Shown: positions 23,121 through 33,940 of the stretch, in pieces
Layout of the letters: each line of letters begins with the position of its first letter
Position numbering within the stretch: position 1 is the stretch's first letter
NCBI GenBank assembly: GCA_021399435.1
Contig: JAJTUP010000118.1
Coordinates: 88,189-152,188, forward strand
Direction of reading: 5' to 3'
Source of the DNA: Diaporthe sp. PMI_573
Taxonomy: Eukaryota; Ascomycota; Sordariomycetes; Diaporthales; Diaporthaceae
Length of the DNA: 64,000 bases
Position numbers and translations under genes: made by a program
The notes under the pieces: generated by a model
Databases searched by the model: none
The model's input: the letters and a program-made list of their open reading frames with translations, nothing else
Told to the model about the DNA's origin: nothing

Positions 23121-24817
23121 CTAACGCCGCGCACCAGTACGCTTTCTCCCAGAAGACCTTTCAGATACAGGCTCTTTTCCGCGCCTCGCCCTCTTCTGAC
23201 TCCGCATCTCGGGTTCCCCAGTTGGCTGGATCGCGTCCTCACCACCAGCACCACCGGTTATACCACTGGAATTTCCCTCGGTGCCATCCGCGATACCATG
23301 AGATTGGGATGGTAAAGGAGCTTCATAGAAGTGATCCGGTGAACCCTCTCCTCCAGAGCGCCCATCTCCTGCAATGCTCGATTGCAAAGCAGCATCAGGA
23401 TCAGCGACGTCGGTCAGTGTCGGATTTCCAGCCTGACCAACCGCCTTTGAACCACTAGAAGACGCACCCAACTCAGTGCCAAACGAGGGGTCCAATCTTC
23501 TCTTCCGCGGCTTCTGTGCACTGGAGCTACCCTCCTGGACTCGACTAGCCCTCGCAGCGGATGGAGATGATACAGAGGGAGACGGTCCCTGTTTAGCTCC
23601 ACCGGCAACATCGCCTTCAGTGTTCCTGGTATTCTTCTTAGGGGTCGTCCTCGTCTTCATATCGCCGAAGGGACTGCCGCCAATACCGGATCCAGAAGGC
23701 CCGTCTCTGTTCAAATCAGTAGGGACGATGACCGGGATATACACGCCAGAGGGAACATCCCGAAGCAGCGATGTCTTGAGAAGACCAATCATCTTCCCGA
23801 TGAAATGAACCACGCGACCCTCTGTTTGGAGGAAGCCTCCTCTTTTGATCGCTCTGCCCCACCTCGTTTCACGGAGGAAAGTCTCCACACGAGGCCAGTA
23901 GAGAAGGACGTGGAAGGGATAATCACCACTTGGTGGGACCTTTGACCCATCTCCTTGTGCGGGCGGATTCATGTTGAAACGCGTGCTCATTCTCAAAAAC
24001 CCCATCGCATTGTTCCTTTCCGATATATCCAGCCAAGATGGTAGGACACCAACATCTTTCCAGGCATACTTGTTCGGATCGCAGATACCGAAACCATGGA
24101 CGGTCATAGGATGGGTGGGTAGCTCGAGGCTCTTGTCGAAGGTTCGTCCGGCTCTGTGCGAAAAATGTCAGCACATAGAGCTCGGGCTAAGCGTCGATAG
24201 TTGAGGACCAACTTTTGAAGACCGCCATTCACAGGGATGAAAAATTGAGCAACTGCGGTGGACGAACGGGTCTGACCAGCGGAGATGCGAAAAGAATCAT
24301 CAGTCACCTGGCGCTTCCATGTGACCCAGTTGGGGTGAAAGCAGCCTTCAACGTTCCACGTGAAAGGCTTTGCCATATCCATAGTACAATCAGGGGCATA
24401 GACTGGAGCGATGACATCAATGTCCCAACTCGAGCCATCGTTAAGCAAGACCTCGCGTTCTTCACCCTGAACATTGTTGGGCCTGAAGGGAAACTCCAGC
24501 CGCAGGTGCCTTGTCTGTGTGAAAAGAACCTTGTTGGTGTTCCAAAGGTCATCTACCCTACCAATGCGAGTGGGTATAATCATGCGGAGTCCGTAGCTCT
24601 TTCGAGATTCAACCGTATCGGAGCCCGAAAGCACTGGGATTTTGGCGGCAGTTCGTTCCGGCATACGAATGGTTCCTTCGTTGTTGGTGTAGGCATCGGT
24701 ATCCCCCGCGTCAGAGTCTGCGGCCTCCCACGGGTCTTCATAAACGAAAGTACCGGTGCTGACAACAGACACGGCATCATCATCGACGCTGACGGGACTG
24801 GCAGAACCAACTGGCAT
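23121..24817 (-). CDS. Unrecognised two-exon protein, 545 residues, nuclear-looking
   Basis: ATG at 24817. Exon 1 is 24817-24213; a 59-bp intron (24212 down to 24154, GTTGGT..GCTGAC..CGCACAG) joins it to exon 2 (24153-23121). Spliced, the frame runs without a stop: GGLQK is joined to AGRTFDKSLELPTHPMTVHG. Unspliced, it would appear as two ORFs overlapping at ATGA. Residues about 60-340 look globular (LRLEFPFRPNNVQ, WNVEGCFHPNWVTWK, YPFHVLLYWPRVETFLRETR). The rest is Ser/Gly/Pro-rich and basic, with KPRKRR and RSQKRARRGK, likely nuclear localisation signals. No signal peptide or transmembrane segment. I know no family for it. It starts about 370 bp beyond the Helitron repeat and could be a cargo or second gene of a mobile element, or an accessory host gene. 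Codons show no decay. Confidence 0.7.
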
Positions 24818-25265
24818 GATTCAAAGATTTTGACGGAATATGGTGCAGCACACAGTATTGCAATAGATTGGGCCGGAAATTGAAATGATCCGGAGAAAGA
24901 CCATGGGGACGGGGTTGATCCAAATAAAGTAGAAACACGGACCTTATTGCAAGGATGGGAGCCAGAGTCAAGCGATATCGTACAAAGAATTAAGGTTTTC
25001 AAAATAACCTCAACTCTCTTACCTACGATGTTTCGTGCTCTGTGCCGCAGCGACCACATGATACTCACATCCCTATGCAGCAGGAAATCAAGCCAACCAA
25101 TACATGCCGAGCACAATCAGAACGGATGGTACTGAGCAAATAGAAGAGGGATTCTCAATACATGCTCTTACAAAGGATGTTTCGTGCTCTGCGCACCGGC
25201 GACGCAATAGAAATACATAACTAACAGTCCAACAACAAAGTTTAGAATCGTATATAAGATTAGGC
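24818..25265. other. Upstream region of the 545-aa gene; short direct repeat
   Basis: GATGTTTCGTGCTCTG occurs at about 25029 and again at about 25178, each followed by a similar GCGAC motif. No gene recognised. Confidence 0.4.
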
Positions 25266-25868
25266 TCAAATAGAGAACGCAGTACATATCAAACATATAT
25301 TGCACGTAGCCGCGGATTTAGGGATCATCTTGACAACAGAAAATTGATGCTGATAGTCGAAGATTTCTCGGAGGATGGGGTTCTGGGCGAAGGAAAATGA
25401 CTGGTTGCTACTGACGATTAACTCGACTAGCATACGCTGAAAGTGTTGCTTATCAAAGCGTGAGATGAAGCTATTCGCGATGTTCTGTTCCGTAGGCTTG
25501 TTGACGTCCAGTTTCAAAACAGATGCAATAGTCGGCTGGTTCGATTTCAGTGCGCCTTCGGATTTGAGCTGTGCTGTGCTCCTTTTCTCTCCCTCTGGTG
25601 CTGGTGTTTTGTGCTCACGCCATAGATGATTTGCCGCGTTCTGGAGACCTGAAGAGGTAAAACTCGCGATAATGGGACGATTTCCGAGGATACAGTACTT
25701 GCAAGCCCATTTGCGTAAGCCATGACGTTGAATATCATAGCCAAAGTCCCACAGCCAAGAGCTAGTATCACGAGCGCGTTCTGACCAATTCCAGCCTCTG
25801 AAATGGCGAAAAAGACGGTCTTCGAGCTGCTGCTGTTGGCCTGGTTGGCCTGGCTGGTTGGCTGACAT
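25266..25868 (-). pseudogene. hAT transposase N-terminal fragment (BED zinc finger)
   Basis: ATG at 25868 (MSANQPGQPGQQQQ). The chain has WACKYCILGNRP (CxxC) and LQNAANHLWREH (HxxxxH), a BED-type zinc finger, then a Pro/Ser linker and FDKQHFQRMLVELIVSSNQS with FSFAQNPILREIF, the standard start of the fungal hAT core. It ends after 200 residues without the catalytic domain or dimerisation domain. The adjacent plus-strand hAT (26480-27688) supplies only a C-terminal half and lies in the opposite orientation, so the two cannot form one protein. Confidence 0.75.
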
Positions 25869-26353
25869 CGTCAAAAAAAAAGTTTTTGGCAAAAACAAAG
25901 CAGGAAATCTGTAGAAAACGCGCTCAATAGGGGTAGTTTCTCGTATAATGTTATAAGATTAGCTGTAGGGATGATCGACCTCGGCTAACTTGGGTCCAGG
26001 TACCTCGATTTAATAGGCAACTATATACAAAAATGTCGAGAGGTCAGGGGAAGATGCTGGGCAAAGATTGCTTGAGGGCAGATCAGGATCTGAACATTCC
26101 GTGCTATGTTACGATTGATACCTAACTACATTGTGATTCCAGTGCGTCTAGCCACCCATCTTATAACCTGACCTGCCCATCCCTCATGGATCTCGATGCA
26201 CGCTGGCCTGAGCGAGGCTCAGCCCTGACTTGGGCGCCATATGGGCCTGAGCGGTGCTGCGGTGCCTTTCGCCGATACTACGGTACCCTTCACCGGGCCT
26301 CCGATGGGCCCGAAGTGCTGCCTTCCAACAAAAAATAAGTACTATGAACCGTA
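25869..26353. other. Spacer between two hAT remnants
   Basis: AT-rich sequence, then a GC-rich block around 26190-26310; no ORF supported. Confidence 0.4.
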
Positions 26354-28055
26354 CAGGGTCAGGGAATATCCCCCTGTACCTAAATCCACCTAAATCCACT
26401 CCATTACATCCACTATCAGGTCCAAGTGTAGTGGATTATTACGTAATCTGAGGGCCGACAAGTGGATGTAATAGAGATGGGCCACTTATTTGTGGTCCAC
26501 GTGGATTTGCAGTGTAGTGGGTCCGAGCCTTGTCAGTTGCTTCGTCAACTGCAACAAGACTCATTTGCAGCTTCTGGCGATCCTGAAAGTGGAAAGCAAC
26601 GGCCAGTTGACGTTGTCCTTGACAACGATACTAGATGGTTGTCCCAATACTACATGATAAAACGAATGCTTCGCTTGCAGCCCGTCTACGAAGAATTCAT
26701 CGCCAAAGCCAAGAGGCTATTCCGAGACGCTCGGAAAGGTGAGGGTGGACAGAAGCTTCCTCCCTGCCTCGAGGAGTCGAGCTTCATCAACGAGAGCGAT
26801 TGGGCGGTGCTGAGGACATTTGATGAGATACTCTCTGATTTCCACGTCGTTGTGCAAGTACTTCAGGGAGATGGACAGCCGCGATATCGATCGTCTGGAG
26901 TTAGGGAAGCTTTTGGTTCCATGACTGATGTGCTGGAGGCGTTCGAATTCCTACTTGGGAGGCTCGAGGACGCAAAATCGCGTATTGAGAGGCATCCTGA
27001 ACCAGAGCAATTCTGTGTCAATATCAACCTTGGCTGGAAGAAGCTCGATAAATATTACAATACTTTGAGGGACTCGCCAGCATACTACGCCGCCGCCGCC
27101 TTGCACCCTAGCCTACGATGGGACTATTTCGACGAGGTTTGGGGTCAACAGCATCCGGGTTGGGTCGATGAATCGAAGGAAATCGTGCAACGTCTTTGGG
27201 ATACGGAATACAGAGACCTACAGATCACAGACACCTCTCCTGAAGGTCCGGTTGTGAAGAGGCGAAAGACGACTTTGTCCTCCTTTGATCGGTATCGTAA
27301 CCGATACCGTCAAAGCCAACCCTCCGCTGCTCAAGCGGATGAATATATCCGCTGGCAGGCCAGTGTGTCTGGGAGCGACAAGGACGTCGCAGACCCAGTT
27401 GAGTATTGGGTCCTCAAGAGGTTTGAGTATCCAAGGCTATCTCGAATGGCTCTTGACGTCATGACAGTGCCGGCCATGAGCTCGGAGTGCGAGAGACTGT
27501 TCTCCGCCACCGGGTTGATGGTCACGCCCCTCCGAAACCGCTTAGACGCTGGGACGATTGGACTAATCCAAACGCTGCGATCTTGGTTACGCGCAGGCAT
27601 TATCGAAGATGTCGATAGCATACTGCTTGACGATACAGCGTTACAGGAGGCTGTTGGACGGGCTGGCTTGGAGGAGCGCCAGGAGTAAGGCAATAGAAAG
27701 TTGTTGGAGATTACAAGTGTGAGGCGACCAAGTCGGTGGCAAGGTGTGGAAGAAGGAGGAACATTCTACAAGAAATCGTGCCTGTACATAAATAGTGGTT
27801 CCCCTACTGCACTTTGGGATAGAATTAAGCAATTAACATCTTCTCATTTCAACAAAAGTTTCGGCGACGGGTTCCCGAATTGCCCGATTAGGAAATCCGA
27901 GTTAATGTGACAGGGGTCTTCCACGGGTTCAATATTATGGACATCAATCCACAGATGGCTTCGTGGACATCAATCCACGAGCACTTTGCTGAGTAAGCCG
28001 TCAATTCCATCCACAAAGTCGGATATTGACGTGGATGGATTGATTCCCTACCCTG
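26354..28055 (+). mobile_element. Internally deleted hAT element, about 1.7 kb
   Basis: It begins CAGGGTCAGGGAAT and ends ATTCCCTACCCTG, inverted with one indel. Both subterminal regions are dense in the ATCCAC/GTGGAT motif (26383-26510 and 27940-28045), as is usual for hAT transposase binding regions. I see no matching 8-bp target duplication. It carries only the 3' half of a transposase gene. Confidence 0.6.
26480..27688 (+). pseudogene. hAT transposase C-terminal half
   Basis: From LCQLLRQLQQDSFAASGDP-like codons (about 26530) the frame shows typical hAT features: VLDNDTRWLSQYYMIKRML, then helical linker sequence, then the dimerisation domain with DPVEYWVLKRFEYPRLSRMA and VPAMSSECERLFSATGLMVT, ending at a TAA. 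The catalytic first half, with the first two acidic residues, and the BED finger are missing. The first in-frame ATG (26480) lies in subterminal repeat sequence. The 400 codons have no internal stop, so the fragment is young, or is maintained as a partial protein. Confidence 0.72.
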
Positions 28056-28747
28056 CCTGTCACGATATCGTCGAGACGACCCGGGAACAGTGACAGCCTA
28101 AGTTCCTTGGTTTAAACACACAGGCCGACTGGGCTGAGGCCTCCGACACGTGCCCAAAACAGGGAACACAACACAACAATCGGACCCAGAACAGGGCCCG
28201 TCTGGGACCATGTTAAAGAACAAAAATGGAAGTACAGATCCTCTAAAACACAGGATGATATGTACATAGGCTGTCATGTTTAACCACTAAAGTAAATACC
28301 CAAGAAGCGCCCTAAAGTATGTACTTAAAGCACCGCTCCAAAATACATCTCCTGTTCGATGATGTCAGGGCCTATGCGGGGCCAGGGCGGGGGCTGTTTT
28401 ATATCCGAGTAATTAGGTACAAGGAACACTCACTCCCTACCCTACACCCAGTGAGCAGCGTGAGCAAAGATCATTCGCGCCGAGTGATCAAGGACAGTAT
28501 GTATATAACAGGAGACCGGTCCCCTACGGGGTCCGCCAATGCCTTTTCGGAACGAGTTTGAGAAGTTAAGGCACTTGGCACTGGCTCTATGAGCGATGGG
28601 GACAGTCTTCGACCAAAGTGTCACATAGTGATTTTTCTGAAATAGGTTGCTTTCATTGCAAAAGCCTCAAATCGTTAAGAGTTCCCAAGTCTTGGTTTAC
28701 TCGGCTCGAGATATGATCTATATAAATAATAGACTAACGGTAAGCCT
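28056..28747. other. No gene recognised
   Basis: Mixed sequence downstream of the hAT element and downstream of the SnoaL-like gene, which ends at 28748 on the minus strand; no supported ORF. Confidence 0.4.
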
Positions 28748-29276
28748 CTACTGCGAACCTTTGTTTGTAAAGTTGTAGTATGATCGCTCGTGCACGATCT
28801 TCCACCCACGCACAGCTTCATCTGATAAGCTCCCATCCCATTTTGCACCTTCACCCTCCCATCTCCACCAAAACAGCGAGACGCCAACCAAGCGCAGTGT
28901 CTCCCCCGCTTTGAGGCCTGCGTGGGGATCTATTACGGCTTCTCCCTCGCATCTCATCTCGGCAGCCACAAACTCCGGCGTGAACCCCGTTATCTTCGGC
29001 TCGGTGATGCGGAAAGTGGGCATGGCGGAGTACGCTTGAGTGTAGAACTCGCGTATCGCGTCGATACCCTCGCGAGAAACACCATTCACTTTGTGATGTC
29101 ATGTTAGCCGGGTCTCATTACTGAGTCAAAGGTTCAGCTTCCGTACCTACGTCGGTGAACACGGCGTCCTTCGCGTGCCATGACATGAGCGCATCGACAT
29201 CGCGCTTTTCCGATGCTTCCCGTAGGCTCGCTAAACGGGCTTCGATCAAAGTTTGAATTGCCTCTTGACTATGCAT
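28748..29276 (-). CDS. SnoaL-like (NTF2-fold) protein
   Basis: ATG at 29276 (MHSQEAIQTLIEARLASLRE). Exon 1 ends at 29147; a 58-bp intron (29146 down to 29089, GTACGG..GCTAAC..AAAG) joins it to exon 2, giving 156 residues. Features of the SnoaL/NTF2-like fold are an N-terminal helix, then DVDALMSWHAKDAVFTDV, a middle segment with FYTQAYSAMPTFRI, then AAEMRCEGEAVI and LRLVGVSLFWWRWEGEG ending in KIVHERSYYN. Length suits a single domain. The family includes polyketide cyclases, isomerases and proteins with no known substrate, so no reaction can be named. No signal peptide; likely cytosolic. No partner pathway gene lies nearby. The reading frame is clean. Confidence 0.75.
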
Positions 29277-29894
29277 ATCGTTATGATCGCAACTAAACTT
29301 TGTCTTTGTACAAGGTTATTTGTTCTTTGAGAACTGGCTACTAGTATTTGCAGCTCCCCCTGCAGCCTAAACTCCCTCCCCCGCTCTGCGCCGCCTTGCG
29401 TTCTGCCTCACGTGACGCCCTCGACGAGTGCGAGCGAGATGACGACATCAGAATCATCATATATCTGTAAACCCCCCCGCCCGGGGGAGGACGAAAGGCC
29501 AAGACGCTAAGCTATTACACATTGGTGCTAAGCTGTAAGCGCTTGAGATCAAGGCATATCTTGGGAAATGTATGTTCAAATTGTTAATAGTTGCCCTTTC
29601 GGGTTAAGCCCGCCGGGCGGAATAAATTGTGTGTGTGTGTGTGTGTGTGTAAGCGCTTGTACACGAAAGATGTGGGCTGTCAGGGCATCGGCGCCTGGAG
29701 TAATGGCCTGACCTGCACCATCCAGTGTCAGCTTCGATCTCGTTCCTTAAGCTTCTTTGGACTTAAAATTCGTCTTAAGACCGGGGAATAAACCGCTATT
29801 TACCCGTGAAGCACGTGCAGTTTGCGCTCTGAGACCAGACACACCAGCAACCATCGCTTATACCACACGCACGGAAAAAGTACGACCAGGCCGG
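29277..29894. other. Spacer with a (GT)n microsatellite
   Basis: About 10-11 GT units at 29629-29650. No gene recognised. Confidence 0.5.
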
Positions 29895-30086
29895 CAAAGG
29901 CCTCTTCGAGGACGTAGCCAGAAACGGAAAGCCTCGTGGTTGTCGCAGGAATCATCTCACGAATCATCCAGGCAAAGAAGCAAGGGGAAAAACTACTGGA
30001 AATGGGACGCCGAAAGTGGGCAATACTTCCACACACAATCTGATGGTAGGGTCACTTGGCTTGAGGATTCTGATGATGGAAATTGA
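29895..30086 (+). pseudogene. C-terminal scrap with WW-like aromatic motif
   Basis: The frame ends SKGKNYWKWDAESGQYFHTQ and GRVTWLEDSD before a TGA. YWKWxxxxxxYFH resembles short tails seen in many fungal proteins of unknown role. There is no upstream domain to join it to. Confidence 0.3.
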
Positions 30087-30352
30087 GGGCGCCTGCTTGG
30101 GTTCCTACTACTTCAGACTGCAGAAAGAACTGTTTCATCTGTGTGTTTTGGAGCATCGACTCCCTTCACGTTGACCTCTCCCGCCGTGCTTGTCCAGCCA
30201 CGAGTACCATACCTTTGCAGGCTGCCTTCCACTTATCAAAGCGGAGGCTACGGCATACATGCAAAGATCGACGCCGCTCAAACTCTCGAAGCAAACGTGA
30301 GGTAAGTCGCCGTGACCCCATTCGGGCCACCCCCCCATTTCGGCTACCCCAC

Positions 30353-30553
30353 TGTGACGGCAGCCACGGTAGGCAAGCCCTCTGGCCGTCACAAGGACCC
30401 TAACCCTTAGCCCCACAGTCGCGTCAAGACTTCGCGAGCCAGGGACCGCCAGAGCTTCGCTCTCCCCTTTCTTTTCCTTTCCTCAGCTTAGAATATTCGT
30501 TGATAGCGCCAATAGACCCAGCTCCCATGCTGCATCTCGTGCTGGCCGTGACA
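30353..30553 (+). repeat. Gypsy-type LTR, 201 bp
   Basis: Starts TGTGACGGCAGCCACGG and ends GGCCGTGACA, so the ends form a short inverted repeat. Gag-like coding sequence begins about 120 bp downstream, which places this as a 5' LTR. No 3' LTR is found before 31240. Confidence 0.65.
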
Positions 30554-30675
30554 CTATTCTAAGCTCGCCAATTCCCTCGCTGACCGAGCGATCAATAAAT
30601 ACGGGACCCAACCCTCACGTCGACGCGACCGACGGAAAAGACCTCGCCCAAGACCTAAGACCCGCGTGTTACTAC

Positions 30676-31240
30676 ATGCCCAAGAAGAAAGACTGGGGAT
30701 CGACGAGTCGACAGTCAGCTCGACTCAATCCGATCGAAAACCCAGCACAGCCCGAGACAGCGGAAGACAACGCGTTTCTCGGGGAGCCAGATTCAGAGCT
30801 CACATCAGACCAGAGCGGTCCAGAAACAAAGACCCCAGAAGACCAAGAAGAGGACAACGACGATTCGTTCCAGTCCACTCTTGAAGCAGCCGGCGAGGCT
30901 GAAGAAGAAGAAGATCAGACCATTCCGCAGACAGTCGAGTCGGCAGAACCCTCAGACCAAGACCCCAGCAGACAACTTCCTGTCTAACTTTGATATCACA
31001 TTCGAGTACCGCCCCGGGAAGGAGAATGTCGCAGCCGACGCTCTATCCCGTAAGACAGTCGACCTCCCTACCGTTAAGGCGCGTGAACGAGAAGAGAGGA
31101 CCATGGCTCTGATCCCTAAGGCAAGACTCTCGCCTACAGCCCAGCCTGCCGAGCAAGTGGAAACAGTTCCGGACCGCGAAGTGATTGCCGCGGCTGACCT
31201 TGCCGACCACGCCGATATCCCTCAGGGCGCAGACCTAGTC
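30676..31240 (+). pseudogene. Internally deleted Gypsy (Ty3) element: gag start fused to the end of RNase H
   Basis: The first frame (30676-30987) reads MPKKKDWGSTSRQSARLNPI and a long acidic Ser/Glu/Asp stretch, as in fungal Gypsy gag N-termini. Near 30970 a different frame continues with NFLSNFDITFEYRPGKENVA then ADALSRK, the hallmark end of the Ty3 RNase H domain. The remaining gag, protease, reverse transcriptase and most of RNase H are absent, a deletion of several kilobases. The fragment stops at about 31240, against the tail of the zinc-finger gene on the other strand. Confidence 0.8.
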
Positions 31241-33940
31241 GACCTTTCGGGGTCCAGAGCTAGGCCTCGAACCAGACTGCGGTCCAGGTGTGACCGATGG
31301 GCTAGCCTGTTGCAAGCTCTGGCGAACACTAGGTGGCAATTCAGCGGGGATATCCTCATCGTCCCCGCCCGAGTCTTCAGACTCGGAGTCGGTGTCATCC
31401 AGTGCCATTGGCTCCTCAGCAGTTCCTCTGCCCTTAGCATTGAAAGATGAGACATTCCCGGGACTGGCAACGGCTGGCATCGCGGGATCCATAGTGGCCG
31501 CAGGGGCAGCAGCACCGCCAGAGAGACCGCCCATCGCCGAATAGGCCACTCGCTTACTCTCGGAAGAGAGATCGTGGCCGGAGAATCGCCGCTTGTTGCC
31601 GGCGTGCATCGGGGCATCCGTGATTCCGGGTACAGGCGATGCCGAAGACGGCGCGCTCATTGGGGCAGGTGGGGCAGGGACACCACCAGGATGAGCACCA
31701 GGACGGTTCACACTCGACCACATGGTACCGGCCCCACCATTCGAAGCACGGGCAATGAGGACGGGCGGGCGAGAAGGAGTAGAGACGACGGGACGAGGAG
31801 GGCGTCCAGGGTTGGGGCTGGGGATACCAATGTCTGCTGCCAACTCTGCGGCCGTCTTGTGCTGCATGCGATCTCTCTCAGCCTGGATTCCCGCCTTTGT
31901 CCTTCGCATGCGGAGCCTGACGCCATACTTTTTGCGTATCAAGGACTGCTTCGTACCGAACGAGTTGGCGAGCCCATCGAGCCGCGTCTTCTTCTCCGCC
32001 GGGTCAGCAATCTCGTTGGCCTGTCGGAAACGCTCGCCGTAGCTGAGCTCGGCCAGCCTCAGCTCCTCCTGCATGGCCGCCAGCTGCTCGGGCGATAGGT
32101 GTGCGTAGGGGTCGGCAACGGAGCCGGTTGCGGTGTGCAACCCCGGCGTCCCCATGCGAGGGCCGCCTCCCGAAGAAGAGGGCGGATGGACAGCTTGTGT
32201 CGGTGCGGGTGTTGACGTTGGTGTGAGCATGGATGCAGATCTTGATGTTGGGGCTGACGCTGGAGTCATGGGCGCCGGCTGCACCACCCTGGGAGCGACT
32301 GGTGTCGACGCGCCCGGTGCCGGCGTCGCATTCGAGGGCTCGGTGAAATTGCCGCACACCTTTTTGGAGTTGTGGTACTGGACGCCCATGATAGTAGTGA
32401 AGCCTTGGCCACAGTGCTGACAAGAGAACTTATAACCGCCCGGTGCGACTGGCGAGCGCGTGCAAATGCTCTTATTCACATGATGCTCATAGGCGGACCG
32501 GTGGACGAACTTGCGGAAGCACAACTTGCAGTACATGACGGGTCCCGTCGATGCGCCAGGAGAGGAGACTGGCTGGGTGCTCTGCGGATGAGGCACTGGC
32601 TGCGCAGTCGGTTGCTGAGATGAGGGGTGCATGGCAAGCTGGTGGCGGACTGGGGGCTGGGCTGCCGCAGGGTCGTCCTCCTCACCCACAACATCACTGG
32701 GTTCGTAGCCGAGACGCTCAGCCCTAGCGAGGGCATTGATGAGGCGCTTGGCGTCGATGGACTTGAGACGAAGCTCAAGGGCGGCGTCGAGAAACGAGTC
32801 GCTGGCCTTGGAGAGCAAGCGTGAGGCCACGGCGTCGATGTCGGCAGGGGTCATGACGTCGACAATCTCGGCCCTTGCGGAAGAAACCATGGATCTTCCG
32901 AAGTCACGGATCCCGCGCTGGACGGCCGCGTGGGTAACATGATGTATACTGGCGTTGAGCTATTTTGGAACGCGTCAGTCAGGTCAGGGGTGGGACGAGT
33001 GACAGGTGGCTGTTGACGGACAAGAGGTTGGAGCAGTGTCGTGCGGGGCGGAAATCGAGGGCAGGGCAAGAGAGCAGGAGAATAATGAGAAAAGTGAAAC
33101 GAGAGTGTGGCATGAAGATAGAGAAGGACTTTGACTCACGATAAAGGCCTGGTGGAATTCGGAGCCGAGTAGGCACTTCTCCCAATTGTCACGCACAGAG
33201 CGTCTCACCGCCTCTGGGACGGCCTGCTGGATACCATAGGTGATCCTCGTCTTGTCATCGAGGAACTTTGGGTCCGTATGGACGTGCTCTCGTCCAGGTG
33301 AAGGGAAACCGTGGGTGGGGGTAGCCGCAGGAGAACCGGAGGCCGGGGCCGGGGCCGGGGGGAGTGGGAGCGTTTTGTGTGCTTGGGGAGTCTGGGCGCC
33401 CCAGACAGGGCTGTTCTGGTAGTGTGAAGCCTTGGTGCCAGGGGGAGGCGGTGGATAGTTGGCTGCCTGGGGCGGGCGGTTGGTAGCAGGAGACGCGCGC
33501 AGCGCAACGGGAGGCGATGGCAGCGCAGGCGAGTGACGAGGAGTGTTGCTGCGGCTCTTGACCGTCAGTCCGGGGCGAGTGCCAAGGCTATGGACGGAAG
33601 GAGACGCAGACAATGCCGGGCTTGCCACGGAGGTGGAGGCGGGCGTTGGGGCAGCAGGGGCGGGTTGGATGTCGGAGACTATGCGCGGAGGCGAGCCAGG
33701 GGATGGCGACGCGGTTGCTGAGGCAGAGGCTGAGGTGGCGCTGGAAACGGGACCAGGATGGGTGTCATCTGTAGCATTTGTGGTGTTGGCTGTGTTGGTG
33801 ATATTGTCCGCGCCGCCCTGCGCAGTCGCATCCCCATGTCCAGTGGCGGGGACCGAGGGTGGTGGTACCGGCACTGCTGACGGCGGCTCCTCGACGTCGG
33901 CCGCCATCGTGTCGGCGACTGGACCGGCAACAGACTCCAT
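31235..33940 (-). CDS. C2HC/C2H2-type zinc-finger protein, 841 residues
   Basis: ATG at 33940 (MESVAGPVADTMAADVEEPP). Exon 1 ends at 33140; a 180-bp intron (33139 down to 32960, GTGAGT..AATAG) joins FHQAFI to LNASIHHVTHAAVQRGIRDF. The first 230 residues are Pro/Ala/Ser-rich and disordered. A conserved helical region follows (RRSVRDNWEKCLLGSEFHQA to DAKRLINALARAERLGYEP). Two zinc fingers come next, YCKLCFRKFVHRSAYEHH..C and FSCQHCGQGFTTIMGVQYH..C, each CxxC plus His and Cys. Then come a helical segment (RLDGLANSFGTKQSLIRKKY) and a disordered tail with an acidic DDTDSESEDSGGDDED patch. It is probably a nuclear DNA-binding or chromatin factor; the target is unknown. The last codons (about KVD-stop) lie where the Gypsy fragment begins, so the natural C-terminus may have been replaced. 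Confidence 0.82.

Noticed and set aside
24104..24107. Virus-like stop-restart (ATGA) expression of two proteins
   Set aside because: A canonical intron joins the two frames exactly, which is the simpler explanation in a nuclear fungal gene.
31290..32942. Several plus-strand ORFs of 80-174 residues
   Set aside because: Antisense to the zinc-finger gene, whose frame has zinc fingers and a correct intron.
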